64,000 bases of DNA from Odoribacter lunatus (GCF_943193135.1 NZ_CALPCZ010000004.1:1-64000); one strand, 5' to 3'. Shown: positions 51,091-60,331, counted from the stretch's first letter. Program-made: numbers and translations. Notes: generated by a model from the letters alone, not told the origin.

Positions 51091-53286
51091 TTATTCCCCT
51101 AGTTCTAATTGATTTTTGATAAGATTAAAGTAATTTTTTTTCAATTTTATCAGTTCTTCGTGAGTACCACTCTCTACAATACTTCCATTATCCAACACGA
51201 CAATCTGATCCGCATTCTTTACCGTACTCAATCGATGAGCAACTAAAATCACAGTTTTATTAATAAAGAAATCGGCTAAATTTTCTGTTATACGCCTTTC
51301 GTTAGTTGCATCTAAAGAATTGGTCGCTTCATCAAAAAAGATGAAATCCGGATTTTTGTAGATAGTCCGAGCAATTAATATTCTTTGTTTTTGTCCTTGG
51401 GACAATCCTCTCCCCTCATCGCCTATAATTGTATTAAATCCTAATGCCAGATTTTCTATAAAATCAGAGATACAGGCCTGTTCAGCCGCGTATCTTATTC
51501 TTTTTTCATCTATTATGTCATCATGTATCGCAATATTACGTGCAATAGAGTCAGAGAATATAAAACCATCCTGCATAACTGTACCACATTGACTCCTGTA
51601 TACATTGGTATTGATGTCATTAAGATTATAATCTCCAATGCATATCTCTCCTTCCTGTATTTTATAATATTGCAATAGTAATTTGATCAGAGTTGTCTTA
51701 CCACTTCCACTACTTCCAACGATAGCGGTAATTTTCCCATGTGGTATTTCGAGATTTATATTGTTCAAAACATTCCTAGTGGTTCCATCATAACAAAAAG
51801 ACAAATTTCTAATTTTCAACGTTTTGTCCGTAAAAACAGGTGCGATCACGGGACGATCTGAATTTTCTTCAGATTTTTTCCTGATTTCATTAATTCTGTC
51901 AAGACTGATAGACGCGTCTTGGGAATCATATATAAACTGCGCTATTTGTTCGATAGGTGAAGTTAATTGACCGATTATGTACTGAATAGCCAACATAGCA
52001 CCTATAGTCATATCACCATTAATAACGGAGAGTGCAACAACGAATGTGATAATGATATTTTTGGATTCATTAATAAATAAATCTCCACTTTCCTGCACTT
52101 GCCTCAGTTTAAGAGCTTGGGTGTTAATCTCGAAAAGACCAGCCTGAGTATCTTCCCATTCCCAACGCTTTCTCTGCTCACAATTCTGGAGTTTGATTTC
52201 CTGCATTCCATTAATAAGCTGAAAAGTTTTATTTTTTGCCGTAGATTTCTGATTAAAGTACTTGTAATCGATCGCCTCCCTTCGTTTTTTTAAAATTAAA
52301 AGCCATAGCGCATACAAACTGCTTCCCAAAATAAAGATAAAACAAACAAAGGAATTGAATATATATAATACTATCCCGAATACAATTATTGAAAAGAAAG
52401 AAAAAATTATTTTTAGAAATTGAGTTGTAAAAAACTGCTCTATTCTTTCGTGATCGTCAATCCTCTGAATGAGGTCTCCCAAAAGCTTCGAATCAAAAAA
52501 TTGCATTGGCAATTTCATCAGCTTAATAAAAAAGTCTGATACCATAGAAAGATTAACTCGTGTACTAAGGTGCAACAACAACCAGTTTCGAATAAATTCG
52601 ATACTCATTTTTCCTATGAGAAACGAAAATTGAGCCAAAAGAATTATGTAGATAAAATTAATATTTGAATTTTCAATACCAACATCTACAATCGATTGAG
52701 TTAAAAATGGAAATACAAGTTGTATTAAACTCCCCACAATTAATCCAACAAGAAGTTGAAAGAAGTATTCTTTATATTTTTTGAAATAAGTAAATATGTA
52801 TGTAAAATCTAAAGTTTCTCGAGATTTATTTTTTGAGTCTATAAGTTTTTCTGGACTCACCAATAACACTATCCCCTTTGCTTCATTATCCCTTGTAGCT
52901 GCAATCCAATTACTTTTAAATTCTTCCTCTGTATATTCAAGATACCCCAAAGCCGGGTCTGCAATAAAAAAAGTATATTTTTTACCCTTTTTCTTTATTT
53001 TGTATAAAACTACAAAATGATCTTGTTCCCAATGCAAAATCATAGGAAGAGGAGCCTCATAAACAAGTTTATTCATATTCAAGTATCCCCCTACAGTCTT
53101 AAATCCAAAATTTTCAAGGATTCTTGATATTTCACTTAATAGTACTCCGAATTTAGATATCTTACATAAATTACGTATCTCATCTGCTGTATAATGAAGA
53201 CCATAATAATTGCATAACATCATTATACATGCAGCCCCGCAATCCTTTTGATCATGTTGAATATATATTGGAAATTTCTTACTCAT
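51091..53286 (-). CDS. Peptidase-containing ABC transporter (C39, double-glycine leader exporter)
   Basis: A 731-residue exporter. The C39 peptidase domain has C16 (KDCGAAC), H90 (EQDHFVVLY) and D110 (IADPALGY), the catalytic triad that cuts after Gly-Gly. Membrane helices span roughly 160-440. The ATPase has GSSGSGKTT around residue 520, LSQGQKQR, FIFFDEATNSLD and VAHRL. I use ATG 53286 (MSKKFPIYIQHDQ), which overlaps the preceding stop by 8 bp; an earlier start at 53334 adds residues before the peptidase domain that do not fit. Such transporters cleave the leader of and export ribosomal peptides, here the two small peptides at 57013-57406. Confidence 0.94.
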   Translation of the reverse strand: MSKKFPIYIQHDQKDCGAACIMMLCNYYGLHYTADEIRNLCKISKFGVLLSEISRILENFGFKTVGGYLNMNKLVYEAPLPMILHWEQDHFVVLYKIKKKGKKYTFFIADPALGYLEYTEEEFKSNWIAATRDNEAKGIVLLVSPEKLIDSKNKSRETLDFTYIFTYFKKYKEYFFQLLVGLIVGSLIQLVFPFLTQSIVDVGIENSNINFIYIILLAQFSFLIGKMSIEFIRNWLLLHLSTRVNLSMVSDFFIKLMKLPMQFFDSKLLGDLIQRIDDHERIEQFFTTQFLKIIFSFFSIIVFGIVLYIFNSFVCFIFILGSSLYALWLLILKKRREAIDYKYFNQKSTAKNKTFQLINGMQEIKLQNCEQRKRWEWEDTQAGLFEINTQALKLRQVQESGDLFINESKNIIITFVVALSVINGDMTIGAMLAIQYIIGQLTSPIEQIAQFIYDSQDASISLDRINEIRKKSEENSDRPVIAPVFTDKTLKIRNLSFCYDGTTRNVLNNINLEIPHGKITAIVGSSGSGKTTLIKLLLQYYKIQEGEICIGDYNLNDINTNVYRSQCGTVMQDGFIFSDSIARNIAIHDDIIDEKRIRYAAEQACISDFIENLALGFNTIIGDEGRGLSQGQKQRILIARTIYKNPDFIFFDEATNSLDATNERRITENLADFFINKTVILVAHRLSTVKNADQIVVLDNGSIVESGTHEELIKLKKNYFNLIKNQLELGE

Positions 53287-55633
53287 GAAGTCGCTTAAGT
53301 TCTTGATCGTAGTTAGATTTCCTGCGATAAACATTTCTATAATTGTTGAAATTATATCTTAATGTCAGCCTAATATTTCGGGAGTCCATGTTATTGTATT
53401 GCCCGGACTCAACATACTCATACTTATCAAACCAATCACTATATGATTTTCTCAAAATATCATTCACAGATAGGTTTATACTCAGTTTCCGTTTAAAGAA
53501 GTATCGCGTTAGTAAAACAGAGAGTTCATGTGATGCGGTAAAATTTGTCATCAAGTCAATATTCTTGCCTTGGTAATTATAATTCATGGATAAAAATGTA
53601 TTCTTGGCTATAGTGAAATCAGTTGATATTTGAACATAATATGATTCCTTTTTTTGTTTTAAAACTGATCCCATAAAAGGTATTTTCACATTAGGGAATG
53701 TTACTCCCGCATCAACACCTAAGCCAAACCAGTTCCATTCATTGTTATAAGAGACACCTATATCCCATTCTTCTGATTTATCGATATTCATGGGAGTAAA
53801 AATTATAATCTCCGGATGATCCGTATCCTGAATCCCTGATAGCAAAATCGGATTTTTATCATAGTCGTAACTAGTATATATATTTAGATTATCCCATAAG
53901 GTAACATCTATCGTTGCATTGTGATTAATAGTAGATTTGAGTGAGGGATTTCCTATTTTATAAGACAGATTATTCAGATATTGTCGTGCTGGATTTAACT
54001 GCCCAAATGTAGGCCTCATTATCTTACTTGTATAGGTTACCGAAAAATCAAATATTTTTGAGAAATTATTAGAATACAGTTTCACTGATGGAAACCATTT
54101 AGAATCTGTAGCATCAATCCCCCTACCATTGGCTTTAGCATTGTAAACCGAATTTTCGTTTCTAAGGCCTATCCGATAACCAATAGCCTCCAAATCATGT
54201 GTGAATTGGATATAGCCAGCGTAATTATCATCGGATATTGTGTTGTCGGTTTGATAATCGTCTATCGTGGATTGGTATCTAATCTTACTACCTATATTAC
54301 TTTCACTTCTGCCGTATCTTGCACCTAATAACAGCTGTAAATTGTCGTTAATGTTCCATTCATACTCCAATTTTAAAATCTGTGCATTAGATTTACCCGT
54401 ATTGTAATAAAGAATTTGATTATCATTCTCCAACACATGTGAATCCTCAAAAATGGTTTGGTTTACGGTCATATTATAATATATGCCATCCCCCCAGAAA
54501 GATAATTTATGATTATCAGAAGGAGTAAAAACGTAAGCAATACTAAGGATATTGGGACTTGATTTATCCTCGCCCGTATCTGTTATTGTAAATTCATTCC
54601 GGATGATATCATCCCGATAAATCGTTTGTTCTCCGCGGTTATTAGATTCTTTCTCATTTGCTGCAAAATGGTATTGGAAGGATAAATCGTGCTTATGAGA
54701 AAATCGATATCCCGCACCAATCATCAACTGATGTTTTCGTCGATTGTAAATATTTATAGATGATTCAACGTTTCGTATAACGCCCGATTGCAGGTAATTG
54801 TATTCATAACTATCAATATAGTCTTTATTGCTCAGGTCGTTATAATCATATCCTAGATAACCTCGAAATTTTCCTTTACTGACATTGGCTCTAAGTCCTG
54901 CGATATCTGAATATTTCCGACTAAATATAGACGTATTATATAATTGAATAGCAATACCCTCAAGAGTCCCTCTTTTAGTCCTAATCCTAACAACAGAAGT
55001 AACGTCCGCAGCGTATTTGGCCGACGGATTCTTATCTACATCAAAGGAAACAATTTCATTCGGCTGTAGCATTTCTACCTCAGAAAAAGAATTTACTCTT
55101 TTGCCATCTATATATATTTCAGGAGCTCCCCGACCGATTACAGAAATTCCATTGTTATCATTTCTGACACCCGGAGCACGCCCCAAAATATCTTTAATTG
55201 TCTGAAGATGAGCCAATGAGGTATTACTAACCTGCACTTCTGTTTTTCCCTGTGTGTATCCAATTTGGGGACGTTTATTTGTAATGGTAACATCATCAAG
55301 AACATACGATGTTGCTTTCATAACGATGACACCTAAATCAACAGAAGCCGTCAACGATATTGGTATAAATATATCTTTGTAACCCATGGAAGTAATAACA
55401 AGATAATACTCTCCAGCTTTATCACAGGTTATATCAAGATCACCATTATAGCAGGTCGTACCTGTTATTAATATTGAATCTTGATTATATAGCAATAAAT
55501 TACAATAGTCGATATTAGTTGAGTCAGTTGCAATAATTATCCCTTTTATCCGTACTATATCCTGAGTATAACCCGACAATAGGAAAAATATCGTAATATC
55601 GAAAACAAGCAACCATTTTCCGAGCCACCCCAT
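53279..55633 (-). CDS. Outer-membrane beta-barrel protein with carboxypeptidase-like and plug domains
   Basis: A 784-residue protein with a signal peptide (WLLVFDITIFFLLSGYTQ), a carboxypeptidase D regulatory-like N-domain at about 25-110, a plug-like region (VQVSNTSLAHLQTIKDILGRAPGV, EIYIDGKRVNSFSEVEMLQPNEI, NPSAKYAADVTSVVRIRT) and a long barrel. It belongs to the OMP_b-brl group, like the partial gene at 61587. Its position between the radical SAM gene (1 bp apart) and the exporter (8-bp overlap) shows it is part of the peptide operon. It may carry the product across the outer membrane, bind it, or give immunity; this is inference. Confidence 0.88.
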   Translation of the reverse strand: MGWLGKWLLVFDITIFFLLSGYTQDIVRIKGIIIATDSTNIDYCNLLLYNQDSILITGTTCYNGDLDITCDKAGEYYLVITSMGYKDIFIPISLTASVDLGVIVMKATSYVLDDVTITNKRPQIGYTQGKTEVQVSNTSLAHLQTIKDILGRAPGVRNDNNGISVIGRGAPEIYIDGKRVNSFSEVEMLQPNEIVSFDVDKNPSAKYAADVTSVVRIRTKRGTLEGIAIQLYNTSIFSRKYSDIAGLRANVSKGKFRGYLGYDYNDLSNKDYIDSYEYNYLQSGVIRNVESSINIYNRRKHQLMIGAGYRFSHKHDLSFQYHFAANEKESNNRGEQTIYRDDIIRNEFTITDTGEDKSSPNILSIAYVFTPSDNHKLSFWGDGIYYNMTVNQTIFEDSHVLENDNQILYYNTGKSNAQILKLEYEWNINDNLQLLLGARYGRSESNIGSKIRYQSTIDDYQTDNTISDDNYAGYIQFTHDLEAIGYRIGLRNENSVYNAKANGRGIDATDSKWFPSVKLYSNNFSKIFDFSVTYTSKIMRPTFGQLNPARQYLNNLSYKIGNPSLKSTINHNATIDVTLWDNLNIYTSYDYDKNPILLSGIQDTDHPEIIIFTPMNIDKSEEWDIGVSYNNEWNWFGLGVDAGVTFPNVKIPFMGSVLKQKKESYYVQISTDFTIAKNTFLSMNYNYQGKNIDLMTNFTASHELSVLLTRYFFKRKLSINLSVNDILRKSYSDWFDKYEYVESGQYNNMDSRNIRLTLRYNFNNYRNVYRRKSNYDQELKRLHE

Positions 55634-55634
55634 C

Positions 55635-56942
55635 TTATCTATATTCCTGATTAATAATTTGCTCGTATTTATTATCCAAATACAGAGATAACTCTTCTTT
55701 GTCTATTGGACACACATTATATGGTGTTCTATTTGTTTTTCCCTCAAGCCGGAAATACGAACATCCTCCATCACATACTGGAAATAGAAAACAGTCCGCA
55801 CATTTCGAGTCTGTATGCATGTCACATCCTATCATATATTTTGCAAACAGATTCGGATTAGTAAGTTTTGGTTCAAAAATGGAACCGATTATTTTATTTT
55901 TCTTACCAATATCAACCCAACATTTGTACAAATTACCACAAGGATCAATAATAAAATTATTAATTCCATCAGCAGTACACCCACCAATCTGATAAGACGG
56001 ATAAAAATCGACAGGAATCTTATATGTTTTATATAAATCTACAAAAAATCTGACTTTATCTTTATTAGTACAAAGTTTTACTTTGCATTCTCCGTGATCA
56101 TCAACATAGCAAGGAGATATACTATATTTCTTGCCCCTCCATCTTTTATTAAGCTGATTCCACAAAATTGGAAAGTCATCTTTGTTTTCATTAGTAATGT
56201 TTACCCGGACAATTACAAGTGTATCTGGCAATTCAGAAAGACATAAATCTATATTATTAAGTATTGTATCATAAGTACTAATTCCCAATTTATGGAACCG
56301 ATATTTGTCATGTGTAGATTGAAGGCCATCAATTGTAATCTGTACAATTGATAAACTCTTATCCTTAAAATAATTAATGAAGTCTTGATTAACCAAATAT
56401 CCATTGGTTACTACAACATTATCTACTTTATTAAATTTATTAAGATTTAATGTTGCATCAAGAATGTTTTTAATGGAAGAAAACTGTAATAAAGGCTCTC
56501 CACCATACCATGTATATTTCAATGTTTTTACATCGTATTTTTTTATATATTCTATAATACCTTTTTCTACTTTATTGCTCATTGATACAGGCATAATACC
56601 TGTTTCATAACAGTAAGGACAAGCAAAATTACACCCCGTAGTTGTTGCTATTACCAAATCAAGAGAATCACTATAAAAACTATTTCTGTATTTTAAGAAT
56701 TTTTTTTGCAAAGCAATGGTATATTCCTCATCCTCTGTCACAAAGATTTTTGCACTATTTAATACAGAAAATTCCTCTTCTGAAAATTTTTCTTTACAAA
56801 TTTCTATATCATTCTTCCGTTCCTGTAAAAATTCATATGTATCCTCATCCAATTTCAAAAATGCATTTGTCTGCGAATTATATAAAAAACAACCATATTT
56901 TTCAGACCGATACATATAGTTGTATTTTGACCATCTTTTCAT
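55635..56942 (-). CDS. Radical SAM/SPASM peptide-modifying enzyme
   Basis: A 435-residue radical SAM protein. The 4Fe-4S site is C104-x3-C108-x2-C111 (TTGCNFACPYCYE), followed by WYGGEP near 145-150 and VTNGYLV. The C-terminal SPASM domain is cysteine-rich: C322, C335, C341, C373, C381, C384, C390, C394 and C411, enough for two auxiliary clusters. Such enzymes form thioether, carbon-carbon or other bonds in ribosomal peptides. The N-terminal 90 residues (FLKLDEDTYEFLQERKN and EFSVLNSAKIFV) are like the substrate-handling part of peptide maturases. Two leader-type peptides lie just upstream, so they are the likely substrates. Confidence 0.92.
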   Translation of the reverse strand: MKRWSKYNYMYRSEKYGCFLYNSQTNAFLKLDEDTYEFLQERKNDIEICKEKFSEEEFSVLNSAKIFVTEDEEYTIALQKKFLKYRNSFYSDSLDLVIATTTGCNFACPYCYETGIMPVSMSNKVEKGIIEYIKKYDVKTLKYTWYGGEPLLQFSSIKNILDATLNLNKFNKVDNVVVTNGYLVNQDFINYFKDKSLSIVQITIDGLQSTHDKYRFHKLGISTYDTILNNIDLCLSELPDTLVIVRVNITNENKDDFPILWNQLNKRWRGKKYSISPCYVDDHGECKVKLCTNKDKVRFFVDLYKTYKIPVDFYPSYQIGGCTADGINNFIIDPCGNLYKCWVDIGKKNKIIGSIFEPKLTNPNLFAKYMIGCDMHTDSKCADCFLFPVCDGGCSYFRLEGKTNRTPYNVCPIDKEELSLYLDNKYEQIINQEYR

Positions 56943-57012
56943 AGCTTTAAGTTTATTCAGCAGCCTTTATAAAATAAAGACTGCTGAGATTAATCAAATG
57001 CTGTTACTTACA

Positions 57013-57189
57013 TTACCAAATCACAACAGCATTTATTGCTTCTACTTCCTGGGAATTTCCATATTTAACTTTTACAGTCCCATCTTTGCATTTGTTTTTC
57101 ACTTTTTCACAAGCTCCCCCCACTACGTTATCAAGTTCAACGGTCATAATATCAGAAGGTGCAACTATAAATTCTAATGTATGTTTCAT
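57013..57189 (-). CDS. Precursor peptide B with double-glycine leader
   Basis: A 58-residue peptide starting at ATG 57189. The 25-residue leader (MKHTLEF... to VELDNVVGG) ends with the canonical E-8, L-7, V-4, G-2, G-1 pattern for C39 cleavage. The core begins AC and has Cys at 27 and 34 with the shared CEKVKNKCK, and ends with Trp. It is close in leader and core start to precursor A but differs afterwards. It is too short for most gene finders. The radical SAM gene follows after 70 bp. Confidence 0.85.
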   Translation of the reverse strand: MKHTLEFIVAPSDIMTVELDNVVGGACEKVKNKCKDGTVKVKYGNSQEVEAINAVVIW

Positions 57190-57235
57190 ATTATTATATT
57201 GAGATATTCATTCAAATTATATATTAAAACAAACA

Positions 57236-57406
57236 TTACCAAGCAGATACAGTACTAATTTCACACTCTGCCATATCATAAGTTATATCAGTTTCCCCTT
57301 TTTTACACTTATTCTTCACTTTCTTACAACCTCCTCCCATAATGTCATTTAATTCTATTGTTAATATGTCAGAAGGTTCCACTACAAATTCTAATGTACG
57401 TTTCAT
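57236..57406 (-). CDS. Precursor peptide A with double-glycine leader
   Basis: A 56-residue peptide from ATG 57406; a longer frame from 57439 adds 11 residues not seen in peptide B. The leader (MKRTLEFVVEPSDI to IELNDIMGG) matches B at 14 of 25 positions and keeps E-8, L-7, I-4, GG. The core begins GCKKVKNKCKKG, with Cys at 27, 34 and 46, and ends in Trp. The shared core start CxKVKNKCK suggests a common modification by the radical SAM enzyme. A promoter box is at 57532-57539. Confidence 0.87.
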   Translation of the reverse strand: MKRTLEFVVEPSDILTIELNDIMGGGCKKVKNKCKKGETDITYDMAECEISTVSAW

Positions 57407-57531
57407 AAATTTCAATATTAAAGTTAATAAATATAGCACACTTACATGGCTACCTAATAAACGGTATTACCAGTACCCAAATAGTTTATTCTAAGATTTT
57501 ATAAATAAAATAATTACTTAGCCATCACCAT

Positions 57532-57539
57532 CAAAAGTA
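57532..57539 (-). promoter_or_regulatory. Promoter -7 box before the precursor genes
   Basis: TACTTTTG on the minus strand, about 126 bp upstream of precursor A. It may give extra transcripts of the precursors. Confidence 0.5.
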
Positions 57540-57598
57540 TTATCCAGGTGAATCAAAGGAAATAATAGTTGATTTTTTCATGATTAAAAAATTAAATT

Positions 57599-57922
57599 TT
57601 AATGGGCTGCATTTATAGTGGCGTCCCCCTTTTCACTTATATTTTTACAACGATGCCAACATCTACGAGAAACTTTTAAACTGACATTATTCACCAAAAC
57701 AACATGCCGAGGTTTGTGAGTAACAGTTTCAACAAAATGAGGATTAACCCAAGTAGTCCTATTTATTCTAATAAAGCCGCTTTCTTCCACACTCTGCTGC
57801 ACTCTATCTGAGGCTTCCATTTCTATTTTATCGCAAATAGAATATGCTACTGCTAGATCTTCCCTAAATATGATATAAATAATATTACTTATCAACTTAG
57901 AATATTCCGTTGATTCCGCCAT
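57599..57922 (-). CDS. Stand-alone LytTR-type DNA-binding protein
   Basis: A 107-residue protein. The N-half is charged and helical. The C-half matches the LytTR fold: ESGFIRINRTTWVNPHFVE (the family strand with [FI]-I-R-[IV]-[HN]-R-S/T), KPRHVVLVNNVSLKVSRRCW. No response-regulator receiver domain is present. It lies 4 bp after the DUF3244 gene and about 190 bp before precursor A, so a role in controlling the peptide operon is likely. Confidence 0.72.
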   Translation of the reverse strand: MAESTEYSKLISNIIYIIFREDLAVAYSICDKIEMEASDRVQQSVEESGFIRINRTTWVNPHFVETVTHKPRHVVLVNNVSLKVSRRCWHRCKNISEKGDATINAAH

Positions 57923-57926
57923 ATTA

Positions 57927-58319
57927 TTATAAACTAAAGTAACCTACCCAATGACGAATATTCTCATTTTTAATATCTATCGTATAGTTTCCTATTGGCA
58001 AATCGGAAACACTAAATTTAAATGTTCCTATATCCGCATTAATTTCTTTGCTATATTGAACCATATTGGCACCATCTATTATTTGAACAGAAATGCGGCC
58101 CATTGTTGGGTTATTAAATACCATAATCATTTGTTGCATATCAACATTGAATAATAGCTGAATCAATGGTACACTACGAGTTAAAAGTTTATCATCTTCC
58201 GTATAAATATCTCGTAGTATTATTTCTTCATCCGATACAAGATTTTCTTTTGCTTCACAATAATAAAAACAAATACATGTGAAAAACAATACTTCTATAA
58301 CTAACTTTATTTTTCTCAT
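57927..58319 (-). CDS. Small secreted DUF3244-like protein
   Basis: A 130-residue protein with a signal peptide (IEVLFFTCICFYYCEA) and an Ig-like beta domain of the DUF3244 type: PLIQLLFNVDMQQMIMVFNN, GRISVQIIDGANMVQYSKEI, LPIGNYTIDIKNENI. The family is common in Bacteroidota next to TPR/helix-turn-helix regulators and is of unknown function. Part of it is the right-hand copy of the 42-bp repeat shared with 49575-49616. A promoter box lies at 58351-58358. Confidence 0.7.
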   Translation of the reverse strand: MRKIKLVIEVLFFTCICFYYCEAKENLVSDEEIILRDIYTEDDKLLTRSVPLIQLLFNVDMQQMIMVFNNPTMGRISVQIIDGANMVQYSKEINADIGTFKFSVSDLPIGNYTIDIKNENIRHWVGYFSL

Positions 58320-58350
58320 AACGATTTAAGTTTTATGATTTATTTGTGTT

Positions 58351-58358
58351 CAAAAATA
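58351..58358 (-). promoter_or_regulatory. Promoter -7 box of the DUF3244-LytTR-peptide operon
   Basis: TATTTTTG on the minus strand, 31 bp before ATG 58319. Confidence 0.6.
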
Positions 58359-58467
58359 GACGAATATTTCTAAACATCGCCCTATCAGCATCTATCAAGT
58401 CCCCATAAAACAATTTGATTATAAGATTATTACAATAATAAAATCTAACACGTTCTAATAAGATAAC

Positions 58468-58500
58468 AAAAGGCGAAAACCGACATCGATTTTCGCCTTT
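58468..58500 (-). terminator. Terminator of the TPR regulator gene
   Basis: On the minus strand AAAGGCGAAAA and TTTTCGCCTTTT form a stem with a 10-nt loop, ending in T-rich sequence; it separates the regulator from the peptide operon. Confidence 0.85.
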
Positions 58501-58521
58501 ATTTAATTCAGAAGTAAAATT

Positions 58522-60234
58522 TTAACGTGATTCTGATTTCAAATATTCCAATACTTCTTTGATATAAACGGTAAGGGATTTTTGAAGACCCATTCTTTTA
58601 CCCAATCTGTTGCAACGGACATATACATTATCCACTCTGATGTTATACAATATACTTATCTCCTGTGGAGAAAACCCGGAACTTACGAAAGCACACAATT
58701 CAAGTTCGTCTTTGGTTAAATCGTGGTTCTCCTTAAGATAATCCATAATTCCGAAATAATTTTCATTTACAATGCTCACCAAATCGACAAGCGTATGCCG
58801 GGTCAAGGTATTGATATTTACCAATTCCTTCACCTTACGTGAAAACAAAGCATCCGGTTTTTCGTTATCTCCGTATTGATATAATAGGTCGGATATCTGT
58901 TTGATAATTTGCAACCTCCGCACCAAAGCTTTTTTCAATTCTTTTTCCTTTTCAACGGATTCATTCAGCCTCCCGATAAAATCATTCCTATTCTCTTCGT
59001 ATTTCTGATTAAGTTCTTCTATAAAAGCTACATAATGGTCTATCTGTTCCTGCCTTTGTCTTAATATTTTTTTACGCCGAATCGTAATAAAAACAAAAAA
59101 CACGATACTCAATACCACCATAAATAATAATACCAATACCCATATCGTTTTTCGGTTGCTATCGATTTGCAGACGGTAATTTTGATTCAGTAACTGTTCA
59201 TTGCGGTATTTTTCTTCGACTTGTGTGATATTATCCTGTCTCACTTTGTTGTTTAACGAATCAGACAACTTTTGAACAATCAAAGCATATTCATAGGCCT
59301 CTTTATAGTTTTTATTATTCGCCGCTATCTTCCTCAATTGATAATGAACTGCCAACCGTTGCTTCAGAGAAAGAGTGAAAGAGGTATCCGCCAGTATCCG
59401 ATTCAGATAAAACCGGGCTGAATCATCGCGATTTTCATGCAAATAATAATCGGTTAATCCGTAATAATAAAGGAACTTATTCTGCTTTTCCCTATAAACC
59501 TGACCTATCAAATCTTTTGCCTCCCGATATTTATGAGAATCAAAATATATAGGAATCAAACATTGATTCACATAGGTATAAAACATCATATCCCCTCGTT
59601 GCCTCGCTTTTTCCTGGGCTGTTAAATAATAATAAAGACTACTATCCGGTTGCCCCATCCTCAAAAAACATTTGGCAATACTTGCCAATTGATAATTAGA
59701 ATTTTGTGTATCTTGAACAGAAATAAACTCGTGCTCTGCTTTTTGAAAATAATACAATGCTTTAGACGTTACATATTGTTCATAATAAAAACTTCCCAAT
59801 TCATGATAAATCAATCCCAATAATTTCGTAGCATTCGCTTGCTGTGCATATTGTTCTGCCGTAACAAGATAATGAGTGGCTTTTTGTATACTATCCGAAA
59901 GTCCGGTGATTTTACCTTGATAATAATTAATCTTAGCTATTTTAAGGAAATCATCGGTATGTACATAATAGTTCAGTGCAATTCTAATCATAGAATCAGA
60001 GTTCACAGCGCGCATGGTTTTAAAAGAGGCTTCCGTAATTAATAGAGCATAGTCAGCTCTATTTTTCTTCGTCCTCATCTCTCCTATATTTAACTTATTT
60101 AAAAGAAGGTAAGCACTATCCGGATTCTGAGGCAATATCCGTTCTATATCGGATAAATACTCCTCCACCCTATGCTTCTCATGACATCCAGCCAAAACAG
60201 TCAAAAGAAGAATAAAAAAAACTATTTTATACAT
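58522..60234 (-). CDS. TPR lipoprotein with membrane helix and C-terminal helix-turn-helix
   Basis: A 570-residue protein. The N-terminus is a lipoprotein signal (LLLTVLAGC, Cys at residue 17). About 330 residues of TPR-like helical repeats follow (YYQGKITGLSDSIQKATHYL, LGSFYYEQYVTSKALYYFQKAEHEF), then a membrane helix (TIWVLVLLFMVVLSIVFFVF), a coiled coil and a LuxR-like helix-turn-helix (LTKDELELCAFVSSGFSPQEISILYNI and VYVRCNRLGKRMG). The periplasmic sensor and cytoplasmic DNA-binding layout recurs in Bacteroidota beside peptide and secreted-protein loci. It may control the adjacent operon; no target is proven. Confidence 0.85.
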   Translation of the reverse strand: MYKIVFFILLLTVLAGCHEKHRVEEYLSDIERILPQNPDSAYLLLNKLNIGEMRTKKNRADYALLITEASFKTMRAVNSDSMIRIALNYYVHTDDFLKIAKINYYQGKITGLSDSIQKATHYLVTAEQYAQQANATKLLGLIYHELGSFYYEQYVTSKALYYFQKAEHEFISVQDTQNSNYQLASIAKCFLRMGQPDSSLYYYLTAQEKARQRGDMMFYTYVNQCLIPIYFDSHKYREAKDLIGQVYREKQNKFLYYYGLTDYYLHENRDDSARFYLNRILADTSFTLSLKQRLAVHYQLRKIAANNKNYKEAYEYALIVQKLSDSLNNKVRQDNITQVEEKYRNEQLLNQNYRLQIDSNRKTIWVLVLLFMVVLSIVFFVFITIRRKKILRQRQEQIDHYVAFIEELNQKYEENRNDFIGRLNESVEKEKELKKALVRRLQIIKQISDLLYQYGDNEKPDALFSRKVKELVNINTLTRHTLVDLVSIVNENYFGIMDYLKENHDLTKDELELCAFVSSGFSPQEISILYNIRVDNVYVRCNRLGKRMGLQKSLTVYIKEVLEYLKSESR

Positions 60235-60323
60235 AAACCACGCGATTAAGAGAAAGTAGCGGTTATAAAAATAGTTATAAATTATAAATAAACAAACTAT
60301 TATTAATTATCAAATATTAATCC

Positions 60324-60331
60324 TATTTTTG
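60324..60331 (+). promoter_or_regulatory. Promoter -7 box for the phosphatase gene
   Basis: TATTTTTG, 19 bp before ATG 60351. Confidence 0.6.

Noticed and set aside
57540-57581. 13-residue frame (MKKSTIISFDSPG) before precursor A, as a third peptide
   Set aside because: It has no Gly-Gly, no cysteine and no resemblance to the other two leaders; it overlaps the promoter-like box.
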